A stretch of 64,000 nucleotides of DNA. Origin: Cyclobacterium sp. (GTDB taxonomy: Bacteria; Bacteroidota; Bacteroidia; Cytophagales; Cyclobacteriaceae). The notes beneath the pieces were generated by a model. The model did not search any database. It was not told the DNA's origin and saw only the letters and a program-made list of their open reading frames with translations. Below are positions 1 to 8,965 of this stretch, piece by piece. The stretch's first letter is position 1. Each line of letters opens with the position of its first letter. The translations under genes and the position numbers were made by a program. The stretch covers positions 1 to 64,000 of the forward strand of contig NZ_JABURL010000028.1 in assembly GCF_014762705.1 (NCBI RefSeq), read 5' to 3'.

Positions 1-207
1 CTGATCGGGACAGAAAAGAAGGAGGGTTAAAGGTTAAATATCTGCATATAGGTATATGATGTAAAAAAAGTAAACCTATTTTATTAGGAATACTACCATC
101 TCCGAAAAACAAGGGACCTTTGAATGATAATCCTGAAACGAAATTCCGTTTAAATCTTAGCCAATTAATCGTATATTGAAGCTTTCAATAAATAAACCCG
201 AAAGACC

Positions 208-1128
208 ATGAAAAAATTAATATTGCCCATTTTGTGTTTGCTTACCACGCTTTCCATGTCCCAGACAATCACCCAAAATGATGCCAGACTAGGCCGGTTG
301 GTAGACCAGGACGCAGAGGTCAGGCAGCTTGCCGAAGGCCTTAAATTCACTGAAGGACCGGTATGGGACAAAAATGAAAATGTCCTTTTGTTCAGTGATA
401 TTCCCGCCAATATCATTTATAAGCTTGATACAAATGGGGAATTGGTAATTTATCGCAAACCTAGCAACAATGCCAACGGACTTACCTTTGATGCGGAAGG
501 CAATCTCCTGATTGCGGAACACAGCGGAAGGAAAATCGGCCAACTCAGTCCTGATGGTGATTACCGTGCTGTAGTGGAATCCTATAAGGGAATCCGGTTT
601 AACAGCCCCAACGACGTGATTATAGACAGTAAGGGAATTATTTATTTTACCGATCCACCCTATGGATTGCCAAATGATGCCACAGATACATTGGGATTCA
701 ATGGGGTATATCAATACCGGAACGGCAAGGTGACCTTGATCAGCAGGGAGCTTGACCGACCCAACGGTCTTGCCCTTTCTCCGGATGAAAGGACCTTATA
801 TGTGGCCAATTCGGGATCACCAAAAAAGTACATTAAATTTCCTGTCAGTAAAAATGGCAAGGTTGGGAAAAGCGAGCTATTTTACGATGTATCGGGAATC
901 GATAAACCCGGAAATCCGGATGGAATAAAGGTGGATACAGAAGGCCATCTGTACGCCACCGGACCGGGCGGTGTTTGGGTGTTTTCTGCCGATGGCAAAC
1001 ATTTGGGAACCATAGCATTTCCGGAAACGCCGGCTAATATTGCCTTTGGCGGCCCTGATATGAAGACTCTTTTTGTGACTGCCCGGACAGGGCTTTATGC
1101 GGTTGAATTGAAAGTTCCGGGTAAATAG
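208..1128 (+). CDS. Secreted SMP-30/gluconolactonase-family protein
   Basis: A 306-residue protein of the SMP-30/gluconolactonase/LRE family, a six-bladed propeller that hydrolyses sugar lactones using one divalent metal. An N-terminal signal peptide (about residues 1-18) implies export to the periplasm. Candidate metal and active-site residues are E49 (in TEGPVWD), N135 (NSPND), N186 (RPNG) and D238 (NPDG), which match the family's Glu/Asn/Asn/Asp set. The ATG is followed directly by the signal peptide, so the start is firm. Six bases separate its stop from the next gene, an exported enolase-superfamily enzyme, so the two probably form an operon for sugar-acid catabolism. The substrate cannot be read from the sequence. 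Confidence 0.88.
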   Translation: MKKLILPILCLLTTLSMSQTITQNDARLGRLVDQDAEVRQLAEGLKFTEGPVWDKNENVLLFSDIPANIIYKLDTNGELVIYRKPSNNANGLTFDAEGNLLIAEHSGRKIGQLSPDGDYRAVVESYKGIRFNSPNDVIIDSKGIIYFTDPPYGLPNDATDTLGFNGVYQYRNGKVTLISRELDRPNGLALSPDERTLYVANSGSPKKYIKFPVSKNGKVGKSELFYDVSGIDKPGNPDGIKVDTEGHLYATGPGGVWVFSADGKHLGTIAFPETPANIAFGGPDMKTLFVTARTGLYAVELKVPGK

Positions 1129-1134
1129 TGGAAA

Positions 1135-2400
1135 ATGAAAAACAGTAGAAGGAATTTTATCAAAAAATCAACATGGGGAGCGGCAGCAGGCATAACAGCC
1201 TTTTCCCTGGCTCCACGAGCCCATGCGGCAGACAAAAGCCATCAGGATGAGGCATTGGACCGGGTGCTGGCCGAACCGGTACTGAGGATAGCTGACTTAA
1301 AAGATCCGGTTTGGATAGATAGCGTGGAGTTGTTGAGGAAGGGAGATAATTTTTTGTGCCGGGTAAGGTCAAGAGATGGTGCCGAAGGCATTTCAGTAAG
1401 CAATAACATGCAGATGGTACACCTGTACCCTATTTTTGTAAACCGAATACAACCGTTTTTTATCGGAAAAGATGCCCGGGATTGGGAACAGCTCCTGGAA
1501 GAAGTGTATGTGTACCAGAGCAATTACAAGCTGCAAAACCTGGCTTTTTGGGTGCCTTTAGCCACGCTGGAATTTGCCATTCTGGATTTGCTGGGGAAGC
1601 TAAGCAATAAAAGCCTTGGCGCTTTAATCGGGGATATCCATCATCCGGAAATTGCCGTCTATCAGGCGAACAATTACCGGGGAAAATCCGCTGCAGAATC
1701 CATAGACCTGATCGAAAAGCATGTCCGGGAAACGGAGGCCAGGGCGTTGAAATTCAAAGTTGGTGGCAGAATGAGTCACAACAAGGATTATCCGCCTGGC
1801 AGGACAGAAGCGCTGATCCCTCTGGTCAGGGAGCGGTTTGGAGATGATATGGTCATATATGCCGATTCCAATGGCTCATACACCGCTGAGGAAGCCATCC
1901 GGATTGGGAAGATCATGGAGGAATACCGCTATGATTTTTACGAGGAGCCGGTTCCCTTCGATTGGTACGAAGAAACGCTGGAAGTCACCAAAGCGGTGAA
2001 TATCCCGGTGGCCGGTGGGGAACAGGAACCCAGTATGCATGGCTTCCGCTGGCTAATCAAGGAGGATGCGTTGGATATTGTTCAGCCGGATATCTTTTAT
2101 TTTGGGGGCATGGTGCGCTCTATGAAGGTGGCGAAGATGGCCGCCCTGAAAGGAAAACCCTGTACCCCGCATATTTCCGGTTCGGGCCTGGGTTACCTGT
2201 ACATGATGCATTTTGTGGCTGCCCTTCCCAATGCGGGACCCTTTCATGAATTCAAAGGCTTTAACAAGGAAATACCTCTGGATAGCCCTACTTCAAGCCT
2301 CAATAGTGAGGGCGGAAAAGTAACTGTGCCCACAGGACCGGGGCTGGGGGTAATACTGGATCCGGAATTTGTGGCTGCGCATAGGGTGGTAAAAGAGTAA
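1135..2400 (+). CDS. Enolase-superfamily (mandelate racemase/muconate lactonizing) enzyme, Tat-exported
   Basis: A 421-residue mandelate racemase/muconate lactonizing enzyme, a family that abstracts a proton alpha to a carboxylate, as in sugar-acid dehydration. The N-terminus carries a twin-arginine motif (NSRRNFIKKS) and a hydrophobic stretch ending near AHA31, so the folded enzyme is probably exported by Tat. The capping domain is about residues 50-170 and the barrel follows. Visible catalytic positions are the KxK motif (K206, K208), metal ligands D244 (YADSNG), E270/E271 (YEEPVP) and E296 (GGEQE), and H346 (PHISGSG). It lies six bases after a secreted lactonase-family gene. A lactone-then-sugar-acid route is an inference from that pairing. 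Confidence 0.88.
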   Translation: MKNSRRNFIKKSTWGAAAGITAFSLAPRAHAADKSHQDEALDRVLAEPVLRIADLKDPVWIDSVELLRKGDNFLCRVRSRDGAEGISVSNNMQMVHLYPIFVNRIQPFFIGKDARDWEQLLEEVYVYQSNYKLQNLAFWVPLATLEFAILDLLGKLSNKSLGALIGDIHHPEIAVYQANNYRGKSAAESIDLIEKHVRETEARALKFKVGGRMSHNKDYPPGRTEALIPLVRERFGDDMVIYADSNGSYTAEEAIRIGKIMEEYRYDFYEEPVPFDWYEETLEVTKAVNIPVAGGEQEPSMHGFRWLIKEDALDIVQPDIFYFGGMVRSMKVAKMAALKGKPCTPHISGSGLGYLYMMHFVAALPNAGPFHEFKGFNKEIPLDSPTSSLNSEGGKVTVPTGPGLGVILDPEFVAAHRVVKE

Positions 2401-2657
2401 TTCCGGTAAATTGTTGAAACAGACAAGGTGCTGATCCGGCAACAGAGGGAACCCCGCCTTTGCGAGATTATAGACTAGATTTTATAAAACATTTCAGATG
2501 TGGTGGTTTCCTGATCCGAAATGTTTAATTTAAACAATAAAAAGAAAATGTTAGCTAATGGTAAAGATCCTAGTTGGCTTCGTTATATATTGTCTTCTTC
2601 AAATAATAGATATCCTCATGTCAATTACTATTTTGCCTATGACCAGCTGCCAAGTAT

Positions 2658-2837
2658 ATGCCATCAGTATTGCCAATAGGTCCTTTCCGATTTTTCTTCT
2701 TCAGCAATGAAGGGCATGCCAAATTTTGGCTGGGACCAGTTGAATTAGCTAATTCTACAAATTTTAGTGGCCCTGAATTAATAAATTACGTAATTTACAG
2801 AAGAACACATAGCGTTAATTCTAAATATGTGGCATGA
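2658..2837 (+). pseudogene. Decayed DUF4160 protein (toxin-antitoxin-like partner)
   Basis: A 59-codon reading frame starting MPSVLPIGPFRFFFFSNEGH and continuing AKFWLGPVELA, then a helical tail. It matches the layout of DUF4160, but the conserved EPxHVH segment that should separate SNEG from AKFW is missing. Compare the intact copy at 45417-45656, which has SDEGSEPAHVHI. The gap is about a dozen codons and keeps the frame. Its TGA overlaps the ATG of the following DUF2442 frame (ATGA). Probably inactive; it could also be a shortened but expressed form. Confidence 0.55.
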
Positions 2838-3088
2838 GTACTTTAACAGATAAAAAAATCAATAGAGCCAAAAAAGTCTGGTTTACGGAAGAAATGCTTT
2901 ATGTCCTATTGGAAGATGGAAGAGAAATCGGTGCTCCAATTGAATGGTTTCCCAAACTTCGGCAAGCTTCAAAAGAACAGTTGAGTATTGACACAGTGGG
3001 TTTGGTTTTTGGGGCTTCAATGAAAGGTAAAGGGCATGGATTATTTCATATTTATTCCTTATTTAACACTTTATTTCAAAAATATTAA
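2834..3088 (+). pseudogene. Decayed DUF2442 protein
   Basis: An 84-codon frame whose N-terminal half (VWFTEEMLYVLLEDGREI, then PIEWFPKLRQASKEQL) is a clear DUF2442 domain. The C-terminal half should carry a WxELDEDLS-type motif. Here it reads through a short SMKG remnant into an unrelated tail, consistent with an internal deletion or frameshift. DUF4160 and DUF2442 genes commonly occur as a pair and have been proposed as toxin-antitoxin-like partners. An intact pair lies at 45113-45656, on the other strand. Confidence 0.55.
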
Positions 3089-3581
3089 ATTAATCATACC
3101 ATAATTAATTACCTATTTAATGTGGTAAAAAATAAACGGAGTAATTTAAAAAACAAATTTTTGTTGTGTTTTATAAGTTTGTGGCTATTTTTCTTTGAGG
3201 TTTTACGCCTCCATCAAATTTAAATCTTTGTCAACCGGTATTCTTCCTACTTTTTTATCCCTTCCTGGGCAGGGGGTTACCCTAGGGCCCAATCAAATCT
3301 TACAGACCGGAAAAGGAGCTGTTCTTAAAAATAGCCTGGCTCAGAAGGTATGTGTTTTACGCGATAGCGATGGATATTCCTACTTACCGGAAAACAGGAA
3401 ACATTCTTACTTGATTTTATATCCGGAATCCTTAATTTGTCCAATGAAAACTGCGAGTCAAGGGAGGTGCATAATCCATATCCAAATACATGGCCTTTCA
3501 AAACTTCGCTTTATATGAATGTTCTATCGCATTTGAGCCAAAAATGAAATGCGTGTTTAAATTTTTAACCAAATAGCGTAT
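3089..3581 (+). other. Intergenic stretch without recognisable gene
   Basis: About 490 bases of AT-rich sequence. One 107-codon open frame (3195-3518) has a composition and codon pattern unlike the surrounding genes and no recognisable motif, so it is not called. Nothing else could be supported. Confidence 0.5.
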
Positions 3582-4640
3582 ATGAAATCTTACGAAATAG
3601 CTATCGTACCAGGCGACGGAATCGGAAAAGAAGTTATTCGAGAATCAGTAAAAGTGTTGGATGCCATAGCTGCCCAATGTGGTTTTTCCTTCAAGTTTGC
3701 AAACTATGATTACGGTTGTGAGTATTACCTTAAAAATGGTAAAATGATGCCCGATGATGGTTTAGATCGACTAAGAGATAGTGACAGCATATTTTTGGGA
3801 GCTGTAGGCTATCCGGGAGTCCCCGACCATGTTTCGTTATGGGGATTATTGATTCCAATTAGAAGAACTTTTCAGCAATATGTAAATCTTCGCCCAGTAC
3901 GACTGTTAGATGGGATTTCGTCCCCTTTGAAAAACCCCGGTAAGGTGGATTTTTATATCGTACGTGAAAATAATGAGGGAGAGTATTCATCCGCTGGGGG
4001 CAAAATCTACGAAGGCACGGAAAATGAAGTGGTCATTCAAGAAAGTATTTTCACCAAAAAGGGTGTTGATAAAGTGATGAAATTTGCTTTTGAATTGTCC
4101 AATACGAGAAGAAAGAAAATTACAAGTGCCACAAAATCAAATGGTATAATTCATACAATGCCATTTTGGGACCAACGATTTCAAGAAATTGGAAAGGCTT
4201 ATCCTCAGGTTGAAAAGAACCAATTTCATATTGATATTCTTACAGCTCATTTTGTCCAGCATCCTGACTGGTTTGATGTAGTGGTTGCCAGTAATTTATT
4301 TGGCGATATTTTGTCCGATTTAGGACCAGCGGTGGTTGGAGGAATGGGTATTGCTGCAGGTGCTAATATCAACCCGGAACGCGATTATCCAAGTATGTTT
4401 GAACCCGTCCACGGCAGTGCCCCTGATATTGCGGGACTCAACATTGCTAACCCTATTGCTTGTTTCTGGACAGCCAAAATGATGCTTGATCATTTGGGTG
4501 AGTATGAAGCTGCCAACTTGCTGATGCAGGCTATCGAAACTAACATAAAAGAGGGAGAAATACTTACCAGAGATCTAGGAGGGAAAGCATCTACCCAGGA
4601 GGTGACCACAGCCATAATAGATAAAATATTGAAAAAATAA
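3582..4640 (+). CDS. Tartrate/D-malate dehydrogenase (isocitrate/isopropylmalate dehydrogenase family)
   Basis: A 352-residue NAD-dependent beta-hydroxyacid oxidative decarboxylase close to the TtuC/DmlA branch (tartrate and D-malate dehydrogenases, about 360 residues). It starts with the nucleotide-proximal IVPGDGIGKEV motif. It has the arginine cluster RRTFQQYVNLRPVR, YIVRENNEGEYS with the catalytic tyrosine, the TSATKSNG lysine and the metal aspartates in NLFGDILSDLG. The GSAPDIAG motif near the C-terminus is also present. The SLWGLL segment before the arginines replaces the isopropylmalate pattern and fits the tartrate/D-malate group. It stands alone between decayed regions; leuABCD neighbours are absent, which argues against a leucine role. 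The exact substrate is inferred. Confidence 0.87.
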   Translation: MKSYEIAIVPGDGIGKEVIRESVKVLDAIAAQCGFSFKFANYDYGCEYYLKNGKMMPDDGLDRLRDSDSIFLGAVGYPGVPDHVSLWGLLIPIRRTFQQYVNLRPVRLLDGISSPLKNPGKVDFYIVRENNEGEYSSAGGKIYEGTENEVVIQESIFTKKGVDKVMKFAFELSNTRRKKITSATKSNGIIHTMPFWDQRFQEIGKAYPQVEKNQFHIDILTAHFVQHPDWFDVVVASNLFGDILSDLGPAVVGGMGIAAGANINPERDYPSMFEPVHGSAPDIAGLNIANPIACFWTAKMMLDHLGEYEAANLLMQAIETNIKEGEILTRDLGGKASTQEVTTAIIDKILKK

Positions 4641-5037
4641 TTGCCCTGTTAAAAGATCCTAAAACTAGCCATAAAACGTTCATTGCCAGTAAATACGAAC
4701 TATACCATGTGTTTGTGGCGTTTGTGCACAGCGGCAGGGGATACAACAATAAGTAAATTTTTTTAATGATGATGATCAATTGACATTTTATTGTCGAATT
4801 GCCAGAACACCGGAAATCAGTTAAAATTCCTGGATTTAAGCCTGCCGCTAATATTCTCATTCTCTGCGAAAGAATTGACCGGGTATTTTTCGATTGGGGT
4901 TGCTGCTGATTATTGCTTCACCACCACCCTCACGCGGTCCAAATTAGGAATGCGGGTAATGGGGGTTTCTGTATTTCCATTCCGTTAGGAAATGGCCCTA
5001 AGGGTAAAAAAGAAGTGCCGGGTTTTTCGGAAATGAT
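4641..5037. other. Intergenic stretch without recognisable gene
   Basis: About 400 bases after the dehydrogenase. No frame with convincing coding character or known motif was seen. It leads into a decayed minus-strand reading frame, so this may be degraded coding DNA. Confidence 0.45.
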
Positions 5038-5274
5038 TTAGGGAATCTTTTTTTCTACGGCTTCTTTGTCAGCGATGTTCAGTGCATAAGTTGAAAGCGA
5101 ACCATTATTCGACCCGGCCAAAGCCATGGTTTCATCCAGCCCTTGTTGATTGATGTTTACTGTCACTTCCCTGGCTCCCTATGCCAATAGGGCTAATACC
5201 AGGCTACGCCCTTTGCCGGCTCCACCTCCCGAACCAGCCATATTTTGTCGGCTATTTTCGTCCTTGTAGTTGAG
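5038..5274 (-). pseudogene. Short-chain dehydrogenase (SDR) N-terminal remnant
   Basis: One minus-strand frame runs from just inside a TAA (5275-5277) to a TAA at 5038-5040, with a single internal TAG at 5179-5181. It reads like the first third of an SDR. A glycine-rich cofactor loop (AGSGGGAGKGRSLVLALLA) is followed by GAREVTVNINQQGLDETMAL and a segment ending in LNIADKEAVEK, where SDRs place their NADP-specificity strand and D/V turn. The catalytic Ser-Tyr-Lys half is absent. The frame just upstream ends in GEFVMPPKSILFLTF, which looks like the C-terminal strand of another lost gene. The family call rests on pattern recognition. Confidence 0.5.
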
Positions 5275-5870
5275 TTATAGGTTAGAAAAGGTCAAAAACA
5301 GGATGCTTTTGGGTGGCATCACGAACTCTCCGGCCTGCACATTCTTGCCCTGAATTCCAGGGTTTTTCCGGTCTTTGTTTTTTTAAGCTGGAAAGCGGGT
5401 GGTTTCAGGCTGTACTTTTTGCAGTGGGAAAAAATGCGTTCGACTATCGAGAGGTGTATTGACCAGAAACCAAGTGCAAGGGCTGGAAATCATAATTGGA
5501 ACAGGTTTTTAGAATGTTTGTTAGCAACATCGTTTCATGAATCACCTTGATTCAATATAGAAGATAGTGGCTTGGTCGTTAGTTAGGGAAAGAGTATAAA
5601 CAGCCTTCCGCTACAGTCAAAATTTAGGAAGATCCTGACCAACCCAAGATCCTGGACAAAAAAATAAATTTTCGCCATTGATGGATTTACTGGTTTTCCA
5701 AGATCCACGCATTCTTTATGTGAGAAAGGAACCGTTCAGGCTTGATTTTTGCGCCGAATTAGTTAATCCGATCATCGGATTTGGAAGTTAAGAGGCGGGT
5801 AGGTGCCGTATTCTCCCATATCAGCTTCCCCAATAAATTTTTATATGAATTTTGCAAAAGATAATAGGAA
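5275..5870. other. Degraded intergenic stretch
   Basis: About 600 bases before the permease with no intact gene. The first part has minus-strand coding remnants (see the SDR fragment). The remainder shows no motif or structure that could be supported. Confidence 0.4.
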
Positions 5871-7124
5871 ATGGCTGATGACAAAATGAATTTTAATGCC
5901 ACCTGGGCAATGGCAGTCGGAGGTATGGTTGGAGGCGGGATATTTTCAGTTTTGGGTGTTATTATTCAGTCTGCAGGAGAATGGGCCTGGTTGAGTTTCG
6001 TAATTGCAGGTCTTATTGCATTAGTATCCGCCCATAGTTACAACCAACTCTCTATCAAATATGGTGAAGGTGGTGGCGCGTTCACATTCTTAAGAAAAAT
6101 CAATCATCAAGGATTTGCAGGTAGTCTCTCATGGATTTTAATTTTAGGCTACATCTTAACACTTTCTGTGTATGCTTTCACTTTTGGACATTATGTGGCG
6201 CACATTTTTGAATTAGGTTCATGGCTGCCCAGAGTATTGGGAGTTGCAATCATTGCCTTACTTACGTTTGTTAACTTAAGGGGAGTCAGCAATACTTCGA
6301 CATTTGAAATCATCACAGTTTATGGCAAATTACTCGTTTTGTTGGGGCTCGCAGTCTATGGATTAGCAGAATGGATGCCAGAACAATTAACCAAAGGGAT
6401 TAGTCCAAAACCTTGGCACGCAGCTATTATGGGAGCAGGTACGATTTTTATGGCTTATGAAGGTTTTCAGCTTTTATCCTATGATTATAATGATTTAAAA
6501 AACCCGGACAAAACACTCCCCAAAGCTACTATATGGTCAGTTCTAACAGTAATTGCCATTTACGTATTGGTAACCCTCGGAACCACAATGATTGTGGGTG
6601 CAGATACAATCATTGAAGAAAAGGAAGTCGCACTTTCCATCGCCGGAAAAATGGCTATGGGGACGATTGGACTCGTCATTGTTACTATCGCTGCGGCATT
6701 TTCAACTGGTTCAGCAATAAATGCTACGTTATTCTCAACAGCAAGATTGATGGAAAATGTAGCTGAGAAAAAAGATTTGCCACACTTATTTGTTAAGGAG
6801 AATGACGAAAACATTCCTTGCTATGCCATACTCATAATAGCAGCATTGGCCTCAGCCCTCGCTATCATTGGAAGTCTTAGTAGTTTGGTTGATGCAGCAA
6901 GTATTATTTTTTTGTTCACATTTGGAACCGTGAATTTCATTGCTTTTCAACAACAAGTCAAATATAAATGGATTTGTATCACAGGCTCAATACTTTGCGG
7001 GCTTGCAATTGTAGCGGATATTATTGAGAAAATTGAAAAAATTCCTTTTTCTTTAATAGGGCTAATAGTAATCTCTGTTTCTCTATTTGTATTCAGGCCT
7101 TATATTTTGAAGAAGATTAAGTAA
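5871..7124 (+). CDS. APC-family amino acid/polyamine permease
   Basis: A 417-residue, very hydrophobic protein with about 11-12 predicted membrane helices, typical of the amino acid-polyamine-organocation (APC) superfamily. The first helix carries the unwound glycine-rich motif GGMVGGGIFSVLG seen in APC transporters for substrate and ion binding. A later FMAYEGFQLLSYDYNDLKNP matches the conserved family loop after TM6. It is slightly shorter than the 430-500 residues usual for the family. It stands alone between decayed regions, so no substrate can be inferred. Start: the ATG at 5871 gives MADDKMNF; a second ATG at 5886 is possible. Confidence 0.85.
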   Translation: MADDKMNFNATWAMAVGGMVGGGIFSVLGVIIQSAGEWAWLSFVIAGLIALVSAHSYNQLSIKYGEGGGAFTFLRKINHQGFAGSLSWILILGYILTLSVYAFTFGHYVAHIFELGSWLPRVLGVAIIALLTFVNLRGVSNTSTFEIITVYGKLLVLLGLAVYGLAEWMPEQLTKGISPKPWHAAIMGAGTIFMAYEGFQLLSYDYNDLKNPDKTLPKATIWSVLTVIAIYVLVTLGTTMIVGADTIIEEKEVALSIAGKMAMGTIGLVIVTIAAAFSTGSAINATLFSTARLMENVAEKKDLPHLFVKENDENIPCYAILIIAALASALAIIGSLSSLVDAASIIFLFTFGTVNFIAFQQQVKYKWICITGSILCGLAIVADIIEKIEKIPFSLIGLIVISVSLFVFRPYILKKIK

Positions 7125-7205
7125 GGGTTTATGGCAGGTGGCATAGGAAAAGAGAGACACTAAATCCAACAGTTAGATAACCCTGTAATCTTAAATTCTA
7201 CGATC

Positions 7206-7671
7206 ATGTCAGAAGAAAACCAGGATAATGAATGGCCAATACCTAAATTTAACTTTACCGTTTAATTCGATACTCAGGAAAATACAGTGTTATTTCAAGA
7301 AATTGCCGGCTTAGATATCGAAAATCAACGGATTGAATTTCGATCCCGGCAATTTTCAACGATCAAAATGCCTGGAATAGTACGGTACGGTATCGCTCAA
7401 AAAGGGCGTTCTTCGTAAGGATAATGATTTCTTTTCCTGGTTTTATGCCATTAAAATGAATACAATCAAGCGAGAAATGGTAGTCATTCAATTGATAGAT
7501 GAGCAGGGTAGCCCAACAATGACCTGGCGTCTGCTGAATGCATGGCCGACAAAAATTTCCGATACGGATTTAAAATCCGAGTGAAATGAGGTTTCCATAG
7601 AGACTTTGGAGATGGCGCATGAAGGAATTACGCTTGAAAATGAATCGCAACCTTTACCAGCTATAGTCTAG
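7206..7671 (+). pseudogene. Phage-tail-tube-like protein, broken
   Basis: The reading frame begins MSEENQDNEWPIPKFNFTV and is cut by TAA at 7263-7265. It resumes with FQEIAGLDIENQRIEFR and FSTIKMPGIV, shifts frame near 7385-7415, continues with KKGVLRKDNDFFSWFY and TMTWRLLNAWPTKI, and hits a TGA near 7581 before ending LENES. These blocks match the conserved order of T4 gp19-like/TIGR02241 tail-tube proteins found in contractile tails and extracellular injection systems. No sheath, baseplate, spike or ATPase gene is nearby, so this is an isolated relic with at least three disabling changes. Confidence 0.7.
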
Positions 7672-7922
7672 CTACGTTTGTTATATCAATGGGAGTCAAC
7701 ATATAAGTGAAACGCATGAAAGAACAATGGTAGTAGCTACAATTGCTTCGATCTCTACCCATTCGTATTTTTGAAATTTTGAGGTAAAAAGATTTTCATT
7801 TATCTATTCCACCTTCCGATCCCTAAATGGCGTTTGAAATCTGTGAAAAAGATCGGTTTTCACAACCCTCCGGCTTAACTTTACGTCCAATACCTGCAAA
7901 GTTTTTTAAAAACATTTACATT

Positions 7923-8513
7923 ATGAAAAAAGCATTAATTCCCATTGGAATCATCCTCTTGATTGGCATCTTTGTGTACAGCAAAGCCGTAGGGGTTTAC
8001 AATACCTTCGTCCAAACCGAAGAAACCGTTAACGGCCAATGGGCTGAAGTGGAAACCCAATACCAGCGCCGGGCCGACCTGATCCCCAATCTGGTGAATA
8101 CTGTTAAGGGTTATGCTGATTTTGAACAGGAAACCCTGACGGGAGTAATCGAAGCGCGGGCAAAGGCGACTTCCATCAACTTGCAGGCAGATGACCTTAC
8201 CCCTGAAAATATCGCCCGTTTCCAGGAAGCACAAGACCAACTGAGCGGATCGCTCAGTAGACTGCTTGTGGCAGTGGAAAGATACCCTGACTTGAAAGCC
8301 AATCAGAATTTCCTGGAATTGCAAGCTCAACTCGAAGGCACGGAAAACAGGATTGCTGTAGCAAGAAGAAACTTCAACCAATCTGTTCAGGGCTACAATG
8401 CCAATCTCAGAACCTTTCCCAATAATGTTTTTGCCGGTTGGTACGGATTTGAGACCAAGGGCTATTTCGAAGCTGCAGCAGGTGCTGAAAATGCCCCAAC
8501 GGTAGAATTTTAA
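7923..8513 (+). CDS. lemA: LemA family protein
   Basis: A 196-residue LemA-family protein. The start chosen at 7923 puts a hydrophobic membrane anchor at residues 4-21 (ALIPIGIILLIGIFVYS), as in all LemA proteins; an upstream in-frame start at 7827 would add 32 unrelated residues. The family core YNTFVQTEETVNGQWAEVE, then YQRRADLIPNLVNTVKGYA, is intact, followed by a long helical bundle. LemA proteins are membrane-anchored with the bulk outside the cytoplasm; function is poorly defined. Two TPM-domain genes follow within 11 and 6 bases, a common LemA-TPM arrangement, so the three are probably one operon acting at the envelope. Confidence 0.92.
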   Translation: MKKALIPIGIILLIGIFVYSKAVGVYNTFVQTEETVNGQWAEVETQYQRRADLIPNLVNTVKGYADFEQETLTGVIEARAKATSINLQADDLTPENIARFQEAQDQLSGSLSRLLVAVERYPDLKANQNFLELQAQLEGTENRIAVARRNFNQSVQGYNANLRTFPNNVFAGWYGFETKGYFEAAAGAENAPTVEF

Positions 8514-8524
8514 ATAAAAATCTC

Positions 8525-8959
8525 ATGGCCGAAAAATTATTCAGTACTGCAGACCGGGCCATAATTACGGAGGCTATCCGGAATGCAGAAAAGGAAACTT
8601 CCGGAGAAATCCAGGTGCACATCGAAAGCCATTGCAAAGGAGAGGTACTCGACCGGGCGGCACAGGTTTTTGAGAAACTCAAGATGCACAAAACCAAATA
8701 CCGCAATGCGGTGCTTTTCTATCTTGCAGCAGAAGACCATAAATTTGCCATCCTGGGCGATGCCGGTATCAACCAGGTAGTCCCCGAAAACTTTTGGGAA
8801 AATATCAAAGAAGAAATGCTGGTCCATTTCAAGAGCAGGGATTTCACCGAAGGGCTTAGAAAAGGCATAGAAATGTCCGGCCAGCAGCTTCAGCAACATT
8901 TTCCTTACGACCAAAAAGGGGACATCAACGAACTACCCAACGATATATCCTTTCAATAG
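8525..8959 (+). CDS. TPM domain protein, cytoplasmic
   Basis: A 144-residue protein consisting of one TPM domain (TLP18.3/Psb32/MOLO-1 fold) without a signal peptide or membrane segment. The segment ETSGEIQVHIE is the first strand-helix unit, YLAAEDHKFAILGDAGIN the second, and VPENFWENIKEEM starts the closing helix. Some members of this fold have acid phosphatase activity, but that has not been shown for this branch. It sits between lemA and a secreted, anchored TPM protein, so a role together with those envelope proteins is likely. Confidence 0.85.
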   Translation: MAEKLFSTADRAIITEAIRNAEKETSGEIQVHIESHCKGEVLDRAAQVFEKLKMHKTKYRNAVLFYLAAEDHKFAILGDAGINQVVPENFWENIKEEMLVHFKSRDFTEGLRKGIEMSGQQLQQHFPYDQKGDINELPNDISFQ

Positions 8960-8965
8960 AACACC

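Noticed and set aside
1-207. Promoter of the gluconolactonase gene
   Set aside because: No convincing TAnnTTTG box with a suitably spaced upstream element was found in the 207 bases available.
2487-2526. Inverted repeat AAACATTTC / GAAATGTTT after the enolase-superfamily gene
   Set aside because: AT-rich nine-base arms with a 22-base loop and no T-run; too weak to call a terminator.
3195-3518. A 107-codon frame on the plus strand
   Set aside because: No motif and atypical composition in an AT-rich gap; may be chance or debris.
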